From Nocardia ignorata NBRC 108230 (GTDB taxonomy: Bacteria; Actinomycetota; Actinomycetes; Mycobacteriales; Mycobacteriaceae), in NCBI RefSeq assembly GCF_001612905.1, contig NZ_BDBI01000009.1, positions 62,001 to 126,000 on the forward strand: a stretch of DNA of 64,000 nucleotides, in the 5' to 3' direction. The notes below the pieces were generated by a model that was not told the DNA's origin, searched no databases, and saw only the letters and a program-made list of their open reading frames with translations. Both the position numbers and the translations under genes were made by a program. Below are positions 7,808 to 16,764 of the stretch, one piece after another (position 1 is the first letter of the stretch; each line of letters starts with the position of its first letter).

Positions 7808-8851
7808 TTAGCCGAATGTCACCATGACAGTATCGGTGATCGGTAGAGACTGGCAAGCCAGGCGGTCGCCCTCCTCGATGTCGTCCTCGTCGAGTACGTC
7901 GTTCACTCTCATCTGTATGTCACCATCCATAACCTTGCATACGCACGCGCCGCATCCGCCTTCGCGGCACGAGTACGGCGGCGAAAAGCCCTCATTCAGC
8001 AGGACTTCGACGAGCGTAAGATCCTTGGGCCATTGAAGCTCGGCACGGTCACCATCCAGGTAGACCACGAGACGTGCCTGCTCCGTGGTCATCGACTGCT
8101 TGACGCCAATTTCGATGTCGAACGGATCGGAACGAAGAGATTGGAAAATTTCTCGATGGAGATTGCCATGCTGGATACCGACATGATGCGCTACGTCGCC
8201 CACTAGATCCATGAAAGCCGCTGGACCGCACACGAAGTACATTCGATTCTTATATGCGCTGCAGAGTTCTGAGAGAGTTTCTCGGTCCGGGAGTCCTCGC
8301 TCGCTCTCCAGCCACTCTATGAGAGTGAGCCGTTCCGGAAACTGTTTCGCCATATAGCGAAGGTCTTCGCCAAAAATTACGCTCTCTGCGTCCTGGTTCG
8401 CATAGAAAAGCACAAGATGGCCGTCACCTTCGAGCAGGGCTGACTTGATAATTGAGATGATCGGCGTGATGCCACTGCCAGCTGCTAGCAGTACCATATC
8501 CGAATTCAAATCCTGCGGCGTGAAGTGTCCGCTAGGCGGTAGCACGGACACGATAGTGCCAGTGGTGATATTGTCGCACAGCCAGTTGGATCCATACCCA
8601 CCCGCTGTGCGTTTTACTGTTACGGCCAGCTCGTCCTCGGTGTGCGGAGAACTCGACAGCGAGTAGCAACGGGCTGCAGGTTCCCTCTCGCCACTCCCAG
8701 GAATGCGCAACGTCAGGAACTGTCCCGGAGTGTACGAGAATGTTGCCCATTGATGCTCCGGGACGTCAAACCATATCGAGACGGCATCCTGCGTCTCCTG
8801 CACCACGCGGGACACAGTGAGCTCACATGGCATATTTTTCTTCGAGAACAT
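7808..8851 (-). CDS. Ferredoxin-type oxygenase reductase (FAD, NAD, C-terminal 2Fe-2S), KshB/PaaE-like
   Basis: A 347-residue electron-transfer protein. The FAD-binding barrel is at about 1-105 (YTPGQFLTLRI, RCYSLSSSP), the NAD-binding domain at about 110-235 (LLAAGSGITPIISII, FVCGPAAFMD) and a plant-type 2Fe-2S domain at about 255-347. The cluster ligands read CREGGCGACVCK (C-x4-C-x2-C) and a final RLACQ. The architecture is that of reductases serving Rieske or diiron oxygenases, such as KshB and PaaE. Here the likely partner is the AurF-type diiron oxygenase at 11474. The ATG at 8851 has GAGGGAGA upstream. It follows the SDR by 61 bp and is presumably co-transcribed. Confidence 0.92.
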   Translation of the reverse strand: MFSKKNMPCELTVSRVVQETQDAVSIWFDVPEHQWATFSYTPGQFLTLRIPGSGEREPAARCYSLSSSPHTEDELAVTVKRTAGGYGSNWLCDNITTGTIVSVLPPSGHFTPQDLNSDMVLLAAGSGITPIISIIKSALLEGDGHLVLFYANQDAESVIFGEDLRYMAKQFPERLTLIEWLESERGLPDRETLSELCSAYKNRMYFVCGPAAFMDLVGDVAHHVGIQHGNLHREIFQSLRSDPFDIEIGVKQSMTTEQARLVVYLDGDRAELQWPKDLTLVEVLLNEGFSPPYSCREGGCGACVCKVMDGDIQMRVNDVLDEDDIEEGDRLACQSLPITDTVMVTFG

Positions 8852-8912
8852 TCCATCTCCCTCGATGCTGGACAGTCACTCTAGGACGTCCGTATGGCCC
8901 GGCGGTCCGGCA

Positions 8913-9770
8913 TCAAATGTTGTAATTCACCAGACCGTATCGGCGACCTATCGCGAATCCGAGGCGGGCCAGAGGCGCGTTGAGGTCCTGGTACCGTGGC
9001 CCTACCGCCCGCGTAATAAAATCGAAGCCGAGGGCGTCAGGCCCGATGAGAACGCGCGGCTTATTGCGACGCACGCCCTTAATGATTGAATCCGCAGCGC
9101 CTTCGGGTGTCGTGAGAGCAATCCGATCGAATCCGGCAACAATCTTCTTTTGATCGCCCATTGTGCCGACGCCCCGAGCATCCCGCACGATATTGGTCCG
9201 GACGCCACCGGGATGAACGCAGGTTACACCTACGGGCAAGCGGTTAATTCGCATCTCTTGACGCAGCGCTTCGGTGAAACCTCGGACAGCGAATTTGGAC
9301 GCGTTGTACGCGCTCTGGCTGGGTATGGCCATCAGCCCGAAAACGCTCGAAACATTGACAACGTGGCCGTCACCTGAATCAATCAGATCCGGAAGAAATA
9401 GTTTTGTTCCGTTAACCACACCCCAGAAATTGATGCCCATCAACCATTCGAAGTCGATCCATTCCATGTCCACTACATCGGCGCCTAGCGCAACGCCCGC
9501 GTTATTGACGACCATGCTGATCGATCCGAATTCCGCCAGGACGCGGCTCCGGTAATCCTGGAATGCGTGACGATTGGCTACATCGAGCTCATAGGGTCGG
9601 CATTCTGCACCAAGCGAACTGCAAACAGCGGCGGTCTCCTGTGCGCGTTCCGCGTCGATATCAGCGATCGCGAGCCGGGCGCCGTCGCCAGCGAGCCGAA
9701 TTGCGACGGCGCGGCCGATGCCCGAACCGCCCCCCGTTACCGAGACCACCCGGTCTCTGAAGTCTTTCAT
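8913..9770 (-). CDS. Short-chain dehydrogenase/reductase
   Basis: A 285-residue classical SDR. It has the cofactor motif VTGGGSGIGRAVA near residue 10, NNAG near 88, the catalytic serine in NVSSVFG and YNASK near 157. The acidic residue after the second strand (IADIDAERA) favours NAD(H). The ATG at 9768-9770 overlaps the BVMO stop as ATGA, so translation is coupled. An upstream in-frame ATG would extend the protein into the BVMO gene and was rejected. In context it probably oxidises an alcohol to the ketone used by the BVMO, or handles a product of it. The substrate cannot be read from sequence. Confidence 0.92.
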   Translation of the reverse strand: MKDFRDRVVSVTGGGSGIGRAVAIRLAGDGARLAIADIDAERAQETAAVCSSLGAECRPYELDVANRHAFQDYRSRVLAEFGSISMVVNNAGVALGADVVDMEWIDFEWLMGINFWGVVNGTKLFLPDLIDSGDGHVVNVSSVFGLMAIPSQSAYNASKFAVRGFTEALRQEMRINRLPVGVTCVHPGGVRTNIVRDARGVGTMGDQKKIVAGFDRIALTTPEGAADSIIKGVRRNKPRVLIGPDALGFDFITRAVGPRYQDLNAPLARLGFAIGRRYGLVNYNI

Positions 9771-11365
9771 TTCGGAAGGTTCCCCTTTTCGAGCGCCTTC
9801 GAGAGGTCGGCGGTGTATTGTGTACCGGCCAACTCGCCGACAAATCCGAAATCCGCCGGCGCCAGTTTGCGAGTGCGCCGCCAGTATTGCCATGTGAAGC
9901 CCGGCCAAACAGTTCGGTTGACGCCCTGTGCGTCGAGGTACCAACTTGTACACCCGCCGCTACTCCAGACTCCCTTGACCAGCTTGGCCTGAATTTCGGA
10001 GTTGAATTTCCGCTGGACCGGCTCGCGTACTTCTAGCGCAGCTGCGCCACGTTTGTTGACAAGATCGATCGCCGAGATAATGTATCTGATCTGGCATTCA
10101 ATCATAAAGACTACGGAGTTATGGCCCAGCCCCGTGTTGGGGCCGAGTAGGAAGAAGAGATTGGGGAATCCGGCGGTGGTGATGCCGAGGTGCGTCTGGA
10201 TCCCTTCGTCCGACCAAACCGTTGCGAGTTCCCTGCCGGACGAGCCCTTGAGGCGAAGGCTTTCAAACCCGTCGGTCACATGGAATCCGGTCGCGTAGAT
10301 GATCACATCCGCTGGACGCTTCTCGCCGTTCCGTGACACGATCGCGTCCTCGGTTATCTCGGAGATACCTTCGGTGATGACGGTTGTGGTTGGTCGATTC
10401 AGTGCTGGATAGTAGTCACTCGAGCCGAGAATCCGCTTACATCCGATGCGATAGCTAGGCGTGAGTTTACCGCGCAACACGGGATCATCGATTCCCTGTG
10501 CGATGTTCCACTTGGCAATGCTCTCAAGTGGGCGCATGAGGTTGAGGTGGCCATTGAGGCCCATTGACAACGATTCTGCTGACCAGTAGATAGCCGCCCG
10601 CACTGCCTTCGCAAGAATCGGCATCCTGGTGAATGCCGCCCGGATAGATTCCGGAATCTTGACATTCTTCCTTGGTAGTACCCATGCTGGCGTCCGCTGG
10701 TATACGTGCAGTTCAGCGGCTTCCTTGGCAATCTCGGGAATGAACTGAATCGCACTGGCTCCGGTGCCGATCACGGCGACCTTCTTGCCCGCCAATGAGC
10801 AATCATGATCCCACTGCGCCGAATGAAAGACCGTGCCGTTGAAGTTCTTCTGCCCGTCAATTGTAGGGATGCTCGGTATGTGTAGCGCTCCGACTCCTGA
10901 GACTAGGAACTGGGCGATGTACTCGTGGCCGTCGGATGTGACCAGATGCCAGGCGGAATCATCGGGATCCCAATGTCCGGATTGCAGTGTCCGACCAAAA
11001 TGAGTGTACCGATACAGATCGTACTTGCGTGCTAGCCCGGTGAGATAGTTCTGGATCTCGTCCTGCCCTGCCCAGAGCCGACTCCAGTCCGGTTTGGGTT
11101 CAAAGGAGTACGAGTACATATGCGAAGGAACGTCACATGCGCAGCCCGGATACGTGTTGTCGCGCCATGTTCCGCCGATCTCGGTCTCTTTCTCGATAAT
11201 TAGGAAATCATCTATTCCCGCTCTCAGCAACTGTATTGCCATCCCCATTCCCGAAAATCCGCTTCCGACGATGAGGACTTGCGCCCGGTGGACTGTGATT
11301 CGCGCTCCGTCACCTCCCGAGCCATTGGACTTTTGTGCATACTTGGCAGATCGACTTTTGCTCAT
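9767..11365 (-). CDS. Flavin-containing Baeyer-Villiger-type monooxygenase
   Basis: A 532-residue type I BVMO. It has the FAD Rossmann motif GSGFSGMGMA near residue 34, GGTWRDNTYPGCACDVPSH, the BVMO fingerprint FNGTVFHSAQWDHD near 178, and the NADPH motif GTGASAIQ near 200. All key residues, including the fingerprint histidine, are present. These enzymes insert oxygen next to a ketone using NADPH and O2, giving esters or lactones. The ATG at 11363-11365 has AGAGGAAA upstream. The downstream SDR overlaps by 4 bp, and an AurF-like diiron oxygenase is upstream on the same strand. This supports a subterminal oxidation route (hydroxylation, ketone, ester). Confidence 0.93.
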   Translation of the reverse strand: MSKSRSAKYAQKSNGSGGDGARITVHRAQVLIVGSGFSGMGMAIQLLRAGIDDFLIIEKETEIGGTWRDNTYPGCACDVPSHMYSYSFEPKPDWSRLWAGQDEIQNYLTGLARKYDLYRYTHFGRTLQSGHWDPDDSAWHLVTSDGHEYIAQFLVSGVGALHIPSIPTIDGQKNFNGTVFHSAQWDHDCSLAGKKVAVIGTGASAIQFIPEIAKEAAELHVYQRTPAWVLPRKNVKIPESIRAAFTRMPILAKAVRAAIYWSAESLSMGLNGHLNLMRPLESIAKWNIAQGIDDPVLRGKLTPSYRIGCKRILGSSDYYPALNRPTTTVITEGISEITEDAIVSRNGEKRPADVIIYATGFHVTDGFESLRLKGSSGRELATVWSDEGIQTHLGITTAGFPNLFFLLGPNTGLGHNSVVFMIECQIRYIISAIDLVNKRGAAALEVREPVQRKFNSEIQAKLVKGVWSSGGCTSWYLDAQGVNRTVWPGFTWQYWRRTRKLAPADFGFVGELAGTQYTADLSKALEKGNLPK

Positions 11366-11473
11366 CGGTTTCCTCTGGCCGGTGCGGCTCGCCCAGTGCT
11401 AGCCGCAAATTCATGTGTCGTGCGAAATTCCTGGCCACGTCCGTGCGCTTGTGTTTTCGCCGGACTGGGCTGC

Positions 11474-12460
11474 TCACCGCTGGGCGATATCCTCGGGGAG
11501 GCTCCTGGACAGACGCCACAGGAACATTGTGATGCGCCCTTCGATCATGCCGGCCTCGTCAAAGAACCGGATCATCGGCTCGGACATGAACTGCAAATTC
11601 TCTCGGTAGTGTGGACCGGACTGGCACGCCAAGAACCCACGTAGTGGATGAACGCCGACGACACGGTACAGCTTCGGGTTAATCAAGATCGGATAAGCCA
11701 AGTTTGCGACGACCGCGAGCACGCCGCGATGCCATGCTCTCGAGACTCGCCCCCGTACGCGCATGCCATCGACAAGTTCGGTTCGCGCGAACGTGATGTG
11801 GCGTGCCTCCTCGAGTACATGGATCTTCATCAACTGCCGGACCTGTGGCTGTAGACGCTCGTCATTCATCGCCTCGCGCTGGGCCCTATCGAGGATCTCC
11901 TCGATCAACAGCGTCGCACCCTGAATGGACGGCCCCAGCGGGATGAAGTGCAGGATCTTCGCCATCGAAAGGAACCCGCGCGGGAGCTTGTAGGGCGGGA
12001 TGCCCGTTTTGGCAATCAAGCGCGCGAACATCATGGAGTGGCGGCTCTCGTCGCCAACTTCGGCGAGTGCGTACAGCGACTTGTTGTCGACGAGGTCCCC
12101 TGTGGTGTTCTGCCGTAGCAACGCCATGCTCAGCAGATTCTCAGCGTAGATTCCGAAGCTGAGAATGCTCACGAGTTCATGCTTGCCCAGCTCAACTTTC
12201 TGTGCGTCCGAGAGCCGGTCCCAGATCTCGGTGCCGAAGAGCGACACCCGGTGTTCGGGCAGCCACGCCTTATCCGGCCACCATGGACTATCCCAGTCGA
12301 TGTCAACCTCGGCGTCATAGGACTTCTCGGCAGAGGTCTTGAGCAGTCGCCCGGCCGATCGTTGAAGATCGGTGCGTCGGCGTCCGCTCACGCGGGCCAT
12401 GCCGTCAGTGGTAACGGCTATCGGCCCGGCGCTGTGGCTTCGTACTTCGCTTGATGTCAT
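11474..12460 (-). CDS. AurF-type diiron oxygenase
   Basis: A 328-residue helical diiron protein. The metal-binding motifs are visible: EVGDESRHSMMFARL (E-x2-E-x2-H) in the middle and EEARHITFARTELVD further on, with a further EE in LLIEEILDRAQ. This spacing fits the AurF family (p-aminobenzoate N-oxygenase-like), which uses O2 at a dinuclear iron site. The start was placed at the ATG 12458-12460 (MTSSEVRS) because it has GAGAG upstream and the divergent promoter ends there; an upstream in-frame ATG adds 20 unconvincing residues. It is the first gene of an operon with BVMO, SDR and reductase, so C-hydroxylation rather than N-oxygenation is possible. Confidence 0.85.
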   Translation of the reverse strand: MTSSEVRSHSAGPIAVTTDGMARVSGRRRTDLQRSAGRLLKTSAEKSYDAEVDIDWDSPWWPDKAWLPEHRVSLFGTEIWDRLSDAQKVELGKHELVSILSFGIYAENLLSMALLRQNTTGDLVDNKSLYALAEVGDESRHSMMFARLIAKTGIPPYKLPRGFLSMAKILHFIPLGPSIQGATLLIEEILDRAQREAMNDERLQPQVRQLMKIHVLEEARHITFARTELVDGMRVRGRVSRAWHRGVLAVVANLAYPILINPKLYRVVGVHPLRGFLACQSGPHYRENLQFMSEPMIRFFDEAGMIEGRITMFLWRLSRSLPEDIAQR

Positions 12461-12546
12461 TTGTCCATCTCTCGACTCGGCCGATGGCACGGCATCGGCG
12501 TATCCGGCACGGTGTGCCACCCCGTCGGAATGCTTGGACTCCCGCC

Positions 12547-12598
12547 CAAAGTTACCCGAACGATGGGTAGCGGATACTCGGGGTATGAGGTAACTTTG
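12547..12598. promoter_or_regulatory. Long-arm inverted repeat in divergent promoter
   Basis: CAAAGTTACC at 12547-12556 is mirrored exactly by GGTAACTTTG at 12589-12598, with a 32-bp spacer. It sits between the diiron oxygenase operon (leftward) and the DUF4873-MFS genes (rightward). Two half-sites on opposite strands, centres about 42 bp (four helical turns) apart, suggest a cooperative or looping regulator site, perhaps for the operon's TetR protein. Confidence 0.6.
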
Positions 12599-12726
12599 AC
12601 TGCGGCAGACCGGATTGTCAAGCGGTCAACGCCCTCGGATTCCGACGTCGGCCCACCACACCGGCAGTGCTGGTGTGGTGGATCCCGTTGCAGGCGTCGG
12701 CTGGCGATCACGCGAAGGAAGCCACA

Positions 12727-13062
12727 GTGAATTCTCATAGTCCGCACGATGACTCCGACTACATCGGGTCCGCGACAGTGATCATGGCAAGCACGGAAGT
12801 CGAGGTACAGGTCGAGCTGCGCGGCTTCTTCCAACCCATCGATGGCCGCTTCTGCTGGTACGGGCGGGTTGGACAGAGTGACATTCTCGACGAGTTTCTG
12901 CAGGGTCGTCGACGTTCGGTAGTGGTCCGGACTTCTGCCGGCGAAGCTGCCGGAACCATCGGTGATCGAGACTTCTGGGGTCGCTATCGGATTCAAGGCC
13001 GCGGTCGCCCGCCATACCCCACGCCGTCATCACTAGACGAAGTCGAGGCGACGCCGAGTTGA
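12727..13062 (+). CDS. DUF4873 domain protein
   Basis: A 111-residue protein that is almost entirely one DUF4873 domain: YIGSATVIMASTEVEVQVEL, RGFFQPIDGRFCWYGRV and RDFWGRYRIQGRGRPPYP. I chose GTG at 12727 because GAAGGA lies 8 bp upstream; an earlier ATG at 12667 gives an N-terminus without family character. From general knowledge this domain is often fused to or encoded beside flavin monooxygenases in actinobacteria, and a BVMO operon is indeed divergent here. The function is not known; the domain may bind small molecules or assist the monooxygenase. Confidence 0.8.
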   Translation: MNSHSPHDDSDYIGSATVIMASTEVEVQVELRGFFQPIDGRFCWYGRVGQSDILDEFLQGRRRSVVVRTSAGEAAGTIGDRDFWGRYRIQGRGRPPYPTPSSLDEVEATPS

Positions 13063-13123
13063 ACTACAGACCGCGAAGACGGACGGCGACAACCAGCCGC
13101 TTGCGAATGGAACCGGAACCGAC

Positions 13124-14758
13124 ATGATCCGCTTTGGACACCTGCTCGACGCCCGAAGATCCGCAGCCTGGACCATGATTGTCACCTGCGGCGCAGTGGC
13201 TCTCGTTGTCGCGGCTATGGCAGCGCTCTATACCGCGCTCCCCGCTATAGCCTTGGACACGGGCGCGGATCAAAACGCGCTTACCTGGATAGTCGACGGC
13301 TATACGCTGGTGCTTGCTTGCCTCGTGTTGCCAGGGGGAGCGATCGGCGACAGATATGGCCGTCGACGTGTTCTGACGGCAGGCTTGGCCGTATTCGCGG
13401 TCGCTTCTCTGGTGCCCGTGCTGGTCGACGCCCCGATATGGCTCATGCTCTCCAGGGCTGTGGCGGGAGCCGGAGCCGCCTTTGTCATGCCTGCGACTCT
13501 CTCGCTGCTGACCGCAAACTTACCGGTGGACAAACGGGAGTACGCGGTCGGGGTGTGGGCAGGTGTCGCCGGTTCCGGCGGAGTAATCGGTATGGTCGGA
13601 TCCGGTCTGCTCCTCACACGTTGGTCATGGCACTCGATTTTCGTCGGCCTGACCGTCGTCGCACTGCTGCTGTTGGTGCTTGGTCTCACCGTCCCTGATT
13701 CACAAGACACCGAATGCCCGCGGCTGGAGGTTCGCGGCATGTTCTTGGTGGTACTGGCGATCGGGACGACGGTATTCGCGGTCATGGAGGCTCCGACGCG
13801 TGGTTGGACCGATGGCTGGGTCTTCGCCATGGGAGCGACCGGCGCAATGAGTGTCGTGGCCTTCATCGTCACTGAACTCCGTGTCGAGCACCCCTTGCTT
13901 GATGTACGGCTGTTCCGCCGCCGAGGTTTCTCGAGCGGTGCGTTGTCGATAACCATTCAATTCCTCGTGACTTTCGGTGTGATGTTCCTGCTGGTGCAGC
14001 ATTTCCAGCTCATCTTGGGGTTCACGCCCCTGCACTCGGCCTTGGCGCTTGCCCCGATGGTTGCTCCCCTCATCGTGATGTCTCTCGTCTCACCGATGAT
14101 CGCCGCGTGGCTGGGGCTCCGGGTGACGACCACGACCGGGCTACTTACCATCGCAGTCGGCTTGTTGGCCCTCCAGCGCCTCGACACCGGTTCGTCTTAC
14201 CTCGATGTGCTCTGGCCGCTGCTGATCATGAGCGCTGGCCTGGGCATGTCGGCCGCTCCCGCCACCAACGCGATCATGCTCGACACGCCCTTGGAGAAAC
14301 ATGGGGTATCAGCTGCGGTCAACGACGCAACTCGAGAGATCGGCGCCGCAGTCGGTGTCGCCGTCGCCGGCAGCATCCTGTCGGCGAACTACACGTCGAA
14401 GATCGCGGAGGTGTTACCCCGCCTTCCTGAGCCTGCTCGCGACCCGGTGCGGAGTTCGCTGGCTGGTGCACTCGAAGTCGCTGAGCGCGCGGGGGCTGCG
14501 GGAGAGCCCCTCGCCGAGTATGCGAAAGCCGCCTTCTGGGATGGAGTGGAACACTCCGCGTTCGCGCTGGCCGTGATCAGCCTCGCAGGCGCGCTGATAC
14601 TCATCCCGCTCTCTCCTGGACGCACAGTCGACGAAGGCCACAAAGTCAGTTGCGTTCGCCGGGGCCGTCGAAATCGTCTGCGACGCCTCCGGCTTACGCG
14701 TGGTGCGCGGAGGAAGCGGTTGGAGTCAATGCCTACCATTGAACCGGCGCAACGGTAA
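13124..14758 (+). CDS. MFS exporter, DHA2 (EmrB/QacA-like), 14 TM
   Basis: A 544-residue drug:H+ antiporter-2 transporter. The first helix is preceded by RSAAWTMIV; motif A-like GAIGDRYGRRRVLTAG follows helix 2, and motif C-like AGVAGSGGVIGMVGSG is in helix 5. The overall pattern of about 14 hydrophobic helices runs to residue 500. A soluble basic tail of about 45 residues follows, which is long for the family. It is strikingly similar to the MFS gene at 39530 (shared LTWIVDGYTLVLACLVLP and MSAGLG segments), so the two are paralogues. It follows the DUF4873 gene by 61 bp. The substrate is unknown; export of an oxidised product or a toxic lipid is possible. Confidence 0.88.
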   Translation: MIRFGHLLDARRSAAWTMIVTCGAVALVVAAMAALYTALPAIALDTGADQNALTWIVDGYTLVLACLVLPGGAIGDRYGRRRVLTAGLAVFAVASLVPVLVDAPIWLMLSRAVAGAGAAFVMPATLSLLTANLPVDKREYAVGVWAGVAGSGGVIGMVGSGLLLTRWSWHSIFVGLTVVALLLLVLGLTVPDSQDTECPRLEVRGMFLVVLAIGTTVFAVMEAPTRGWTDGWVFAMGATGAMSVVAFIVTELRVEHPLLDVRLFRRRGFSSGALSITIQFLVTFGVMFLLVQHFQLILGFTPLHSALALAPMVAPLIVMSLVSPMIAAWLGLRVTTTTGLLTIAVGLLALQRLDTGSSYLDVLWPLLIMSAGLGMSAAPATNAIMLDTPLEKHGVSAAVNDATREIGAAVGVAVAGSILSANYTSKIAEVLPRLPEPARDPVRSSLAGALEVAERAGAAGEPLAEYAKAAFWDGVEHSAFALAVISLAGALILIPLSPGRTVDEGHKVSCVRRGRRNRLRRLRLTRGARRKRLESMPTIEPAQR

Positions 14759-15150
14759 GCCGAACGCACTTTCCGGATCCGTTCACACTTGCGGACCGCT
14801 TCAGGGCGTCAGCAGAACAGCCAGTCGGGAGCGAACTTTGGTGATGAACTCTCGTCGCCGACGTGCTCGGGTGGTCGGCTAATGGCACATGCCCGATCTG
14901 AGTGACTGCCCGGTTGTCGTGGTGTCCGGCCCGAGAGTGGGCCCCGTTCCTGGTCTAGCCGGTCGGAGCCTGAGCCGTTCGGGGCTCCTGCAGGATTGGG
15001 TGACAGCGCCCTAGTCTGCAGCAGCCCCGCTTGGATCAACGGATCGAGCTGGGAGGCACGCTTCCGATCCTCCTTGCGCGTTGCTAGCAAGATTGACCCA
15101 AGGTCCGAGATGAAGCACACGTGGCTTCGGTCGTGGAATATGACGTCAGT
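14759..15150. other. Intergenic, up to the left end of the IS21-like element
   Basis: No supported gene. Short frames here have no family character. The element boundary is taken at 15151. Confidence 0.4.
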
Positions 15151-15215
15151 TGGTCGCGAATTTTGGCATCGGTCCGGCCTGCCGCGACAGATTTCTGATC
15201 GCGAAATTGGGCATC
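15151..15215. repeat. IS21-type left end: two copies of the terminal repeat
   Basis: TGGTCGCGAATTTTGGCATC (15151-15170) and TGATCGCGAAATTGGGCATC (15196-15215) agree at 17 of 20 bases. Inverted copies occur at 22314-22398. Multiple internal terminal repeats are typical of IS21-family ends. Confidence 0.75.
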
Positions 15216-15275
15216 GCTCTGTCGGCGTGTCCGATTGGTTCCGGTCCCGATGAGCATCGAGCTGCCCGGACTACC

Positions 15276-15878
15276 ATGTCCGAAATGAGCTCCGTTCTGC
15301 TGCAGCGTGCCCTGACCGACTCCGGGTATGCGGGGCTCAGGTCGCTGCCAGAGAGAGTCGAGGTTCTCCTCGGAAGCCTTGAGGCCCCGCCTCGGCTGGG
15401 TGCTCATTTGCGGGCGGTTCACGAGGTGGCTTGGCAATTGGCTGACTGGGTTGGCCAGTTTCACCGTGATGTGCGGTTCGACCGGGATGTAATGCTGTTC
15501 GGTGCGGCAACACATGACATCGGCAAGGTCGTCCATCCCGAAGAGCTGTCAGGACCAGGCTCGGCTCATGAACAGGCTGGTTATGAGCTTCTCCTGGCGC
15601 AAGGCTTTCACGAGGAGTCGGCCCGCTTCGCGCGGACCCATAGTTCGTGGACTGGGCCTGATGTCGGTGTGGAGGATCTGCTGGTCAGTCTGGCCGACAA
15701 GGTGTGGAAGGCCAAGCGCGTTCCCGAGCTCGAGCAGTTGGTGGTGCAGCATCTCGCTGTCGTTGGCGGTGAACAGTCGTGGCAGGTTTTCATTACCCTC
15801 GACGATGAGCTCGACCGGATCGCCGCAGATGCCGACCGAAGGCTCGCCTTTCAAGCAAGCTATCCGGTCAGCGCTTGA
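15276..15878 (+). CDS. HD-domain phosphohydrolase-like protein, passenger of the IS21 element
   Basis: A 200-residue HD-superfamily protein. Metal-binding residues are visible: the histidines of HLRAVHEVAWQLADWV, the HD signature FGAATHDIGKVVHPEEL, then HEQAGYELLLAQGF and a later TH-SSWTG. The DLLVSLADKVWKAKR segment matches the distal conserved Asp region of HD phosphohydrolases. The ATG at 15276 was chosen over an earlier in-frame codon because the latter overlaps the transposon terminal repeats. It is convergent with istB and lies inside the repeats, so it moves with the element. Its substrate is unknown; nucleotides are typical for the fold. Confidence 0.8.
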   Translation: MSEMSSVLLQRALTDSGYAGLRSLPERVEVLLGSLEAPPRLGAHLRAVHEVAWQLADWVGQFHRDVRFDRDVMLFGAATHDIGKVVHPEELSGPGSAHEQAGYELLLAQGFHEESARFARTHSSWTGPDVGVEDLLVSLADKVWKAKRVPELEQLVVQHLAVVGGEQSWQVFITLDDELDRIAADADRRLAFQASYPVSA

Positions 15879-15975
15879 CCCTCGGCCCCTGTCGTCATCC
15901 GAACGATTTCCTCTCACACGCCTTCCTTATAGAGTCGCTTTTCGAGTCCAGCGGGTTGGGTGAATGAGATTCGCT

Positions 15976-16764
15976 TCAGCCCTTGGCGGCGCGGGTATGA
16001 GCGAGACGGTAAGAGGCGGTGCCGGTTTCGACGATGTGTCCGCCGAAGGTGAGCCGGTCGACGATCGCCGCGCAGAGCCGCGGGTCGGTGAAGGTTTTCG
16101 TCCATCCCGAGTAGCTGTCGTTGGACGCGATCGCGACCGAGTTCTTCTCCTCGCGTTCGGTCAGGACCTGGAACAACAGCTCGGCGCCGCGGCGGTCGAG
16201 TTCCATGTAGCCGAGTTCGTCGATGCAGAGCAGGTCGACGCGACCGTAGCGGGCGATCGTTTTGGACAGGATTTTGTCGTCGGCGGCCTCGACGAGCTCG
16301 TTGACCAGCTTTGTGGCGAGGGTGTACTTGACCCGGAAGCCCTGCATCGCCGCTTCGGTGCCCAACGCGATCAACAGGTGTGATTTGCCGGTCCCGGAAT
16401 CACCGATCAGGTAGAGCGGCAAGCTTTTGCGGATCCAGTCGCAGCTGGCCAAGGTATGGATCGCCGCAGCGTCGATGTTGGGGTTGGCGTCGAAGTCGAA
16501 CGACCGCAACGATTTGTCACGAGGGAACCCAGCAGCGCGGATGCGGCGTTCAGAGCGTCGCCGGGCCCGATCGTCGCACTCGCTGAGCAGCAATTCCGCC
16601 AAGAACGCCCGGTAAGACATCTGTTCGCGGGAAGCGGTGTCGGCGATCTCGCCGAACTGAGCCCGCAGCGTCGGCAGGCGTAGCACCCGGCAGGCTTGAT
16701 CGATGGCCGCGTCAGCGGCTTGTTCGGTGAGTCCGTGCCGACGTCCGATCGAGGAGCTGGTCAT
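15976..16764 (-). CDS. istB: IstB, IS21 helper ATPase
   Basis: A 262-residue DnaA/DnaC-like AAA+ ATPase. Walker A is GDSGTGKSHLLIALG near residues 122-130, and Walker B is VDLLCIDELGYMELD near 180. The N-terminal part has the IstB segment LPTLRAQFGEIADTASREQM. IstB selects target DNA and stimulates the IstA transposase. Its ATG overlaps the istA stop (ATGA at 16761-16764), as in other IS21 elements. The gene itself is intact, although its partner istA is broken. Confidence 0.93.
   Translation of the reverse strand: MTSSSIGRRHGLTEQAADAAIDQACRVLRLPTLRAQFGEIADTASREQMSYRAFLAELLLSECDDRARRRSERRIRAAGFPRDKSLRSFDFDANPNIDAAAIHTLASCDWIRKSLPLYLIGDSGTGKSHLLIALGTEAAMQGFRVKYTLATKLVNELVEAADDKILSKTIARYGRVDLLCIDELGYMELDRRGAELLFQVLTEREEKNSVAIASNDSYSGWTKTFTDPRLCAAIVDRLTFGGHIVETGTASYRLAHTRAAKG

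Noticed and set aside
12457..12996. Possible 179-residue minus-strand gene overlapping DUF4873 and the divergent promoter
   Set aside because: Does not match a family and would overlap the supported DUF4873 gene and the operator repeat.
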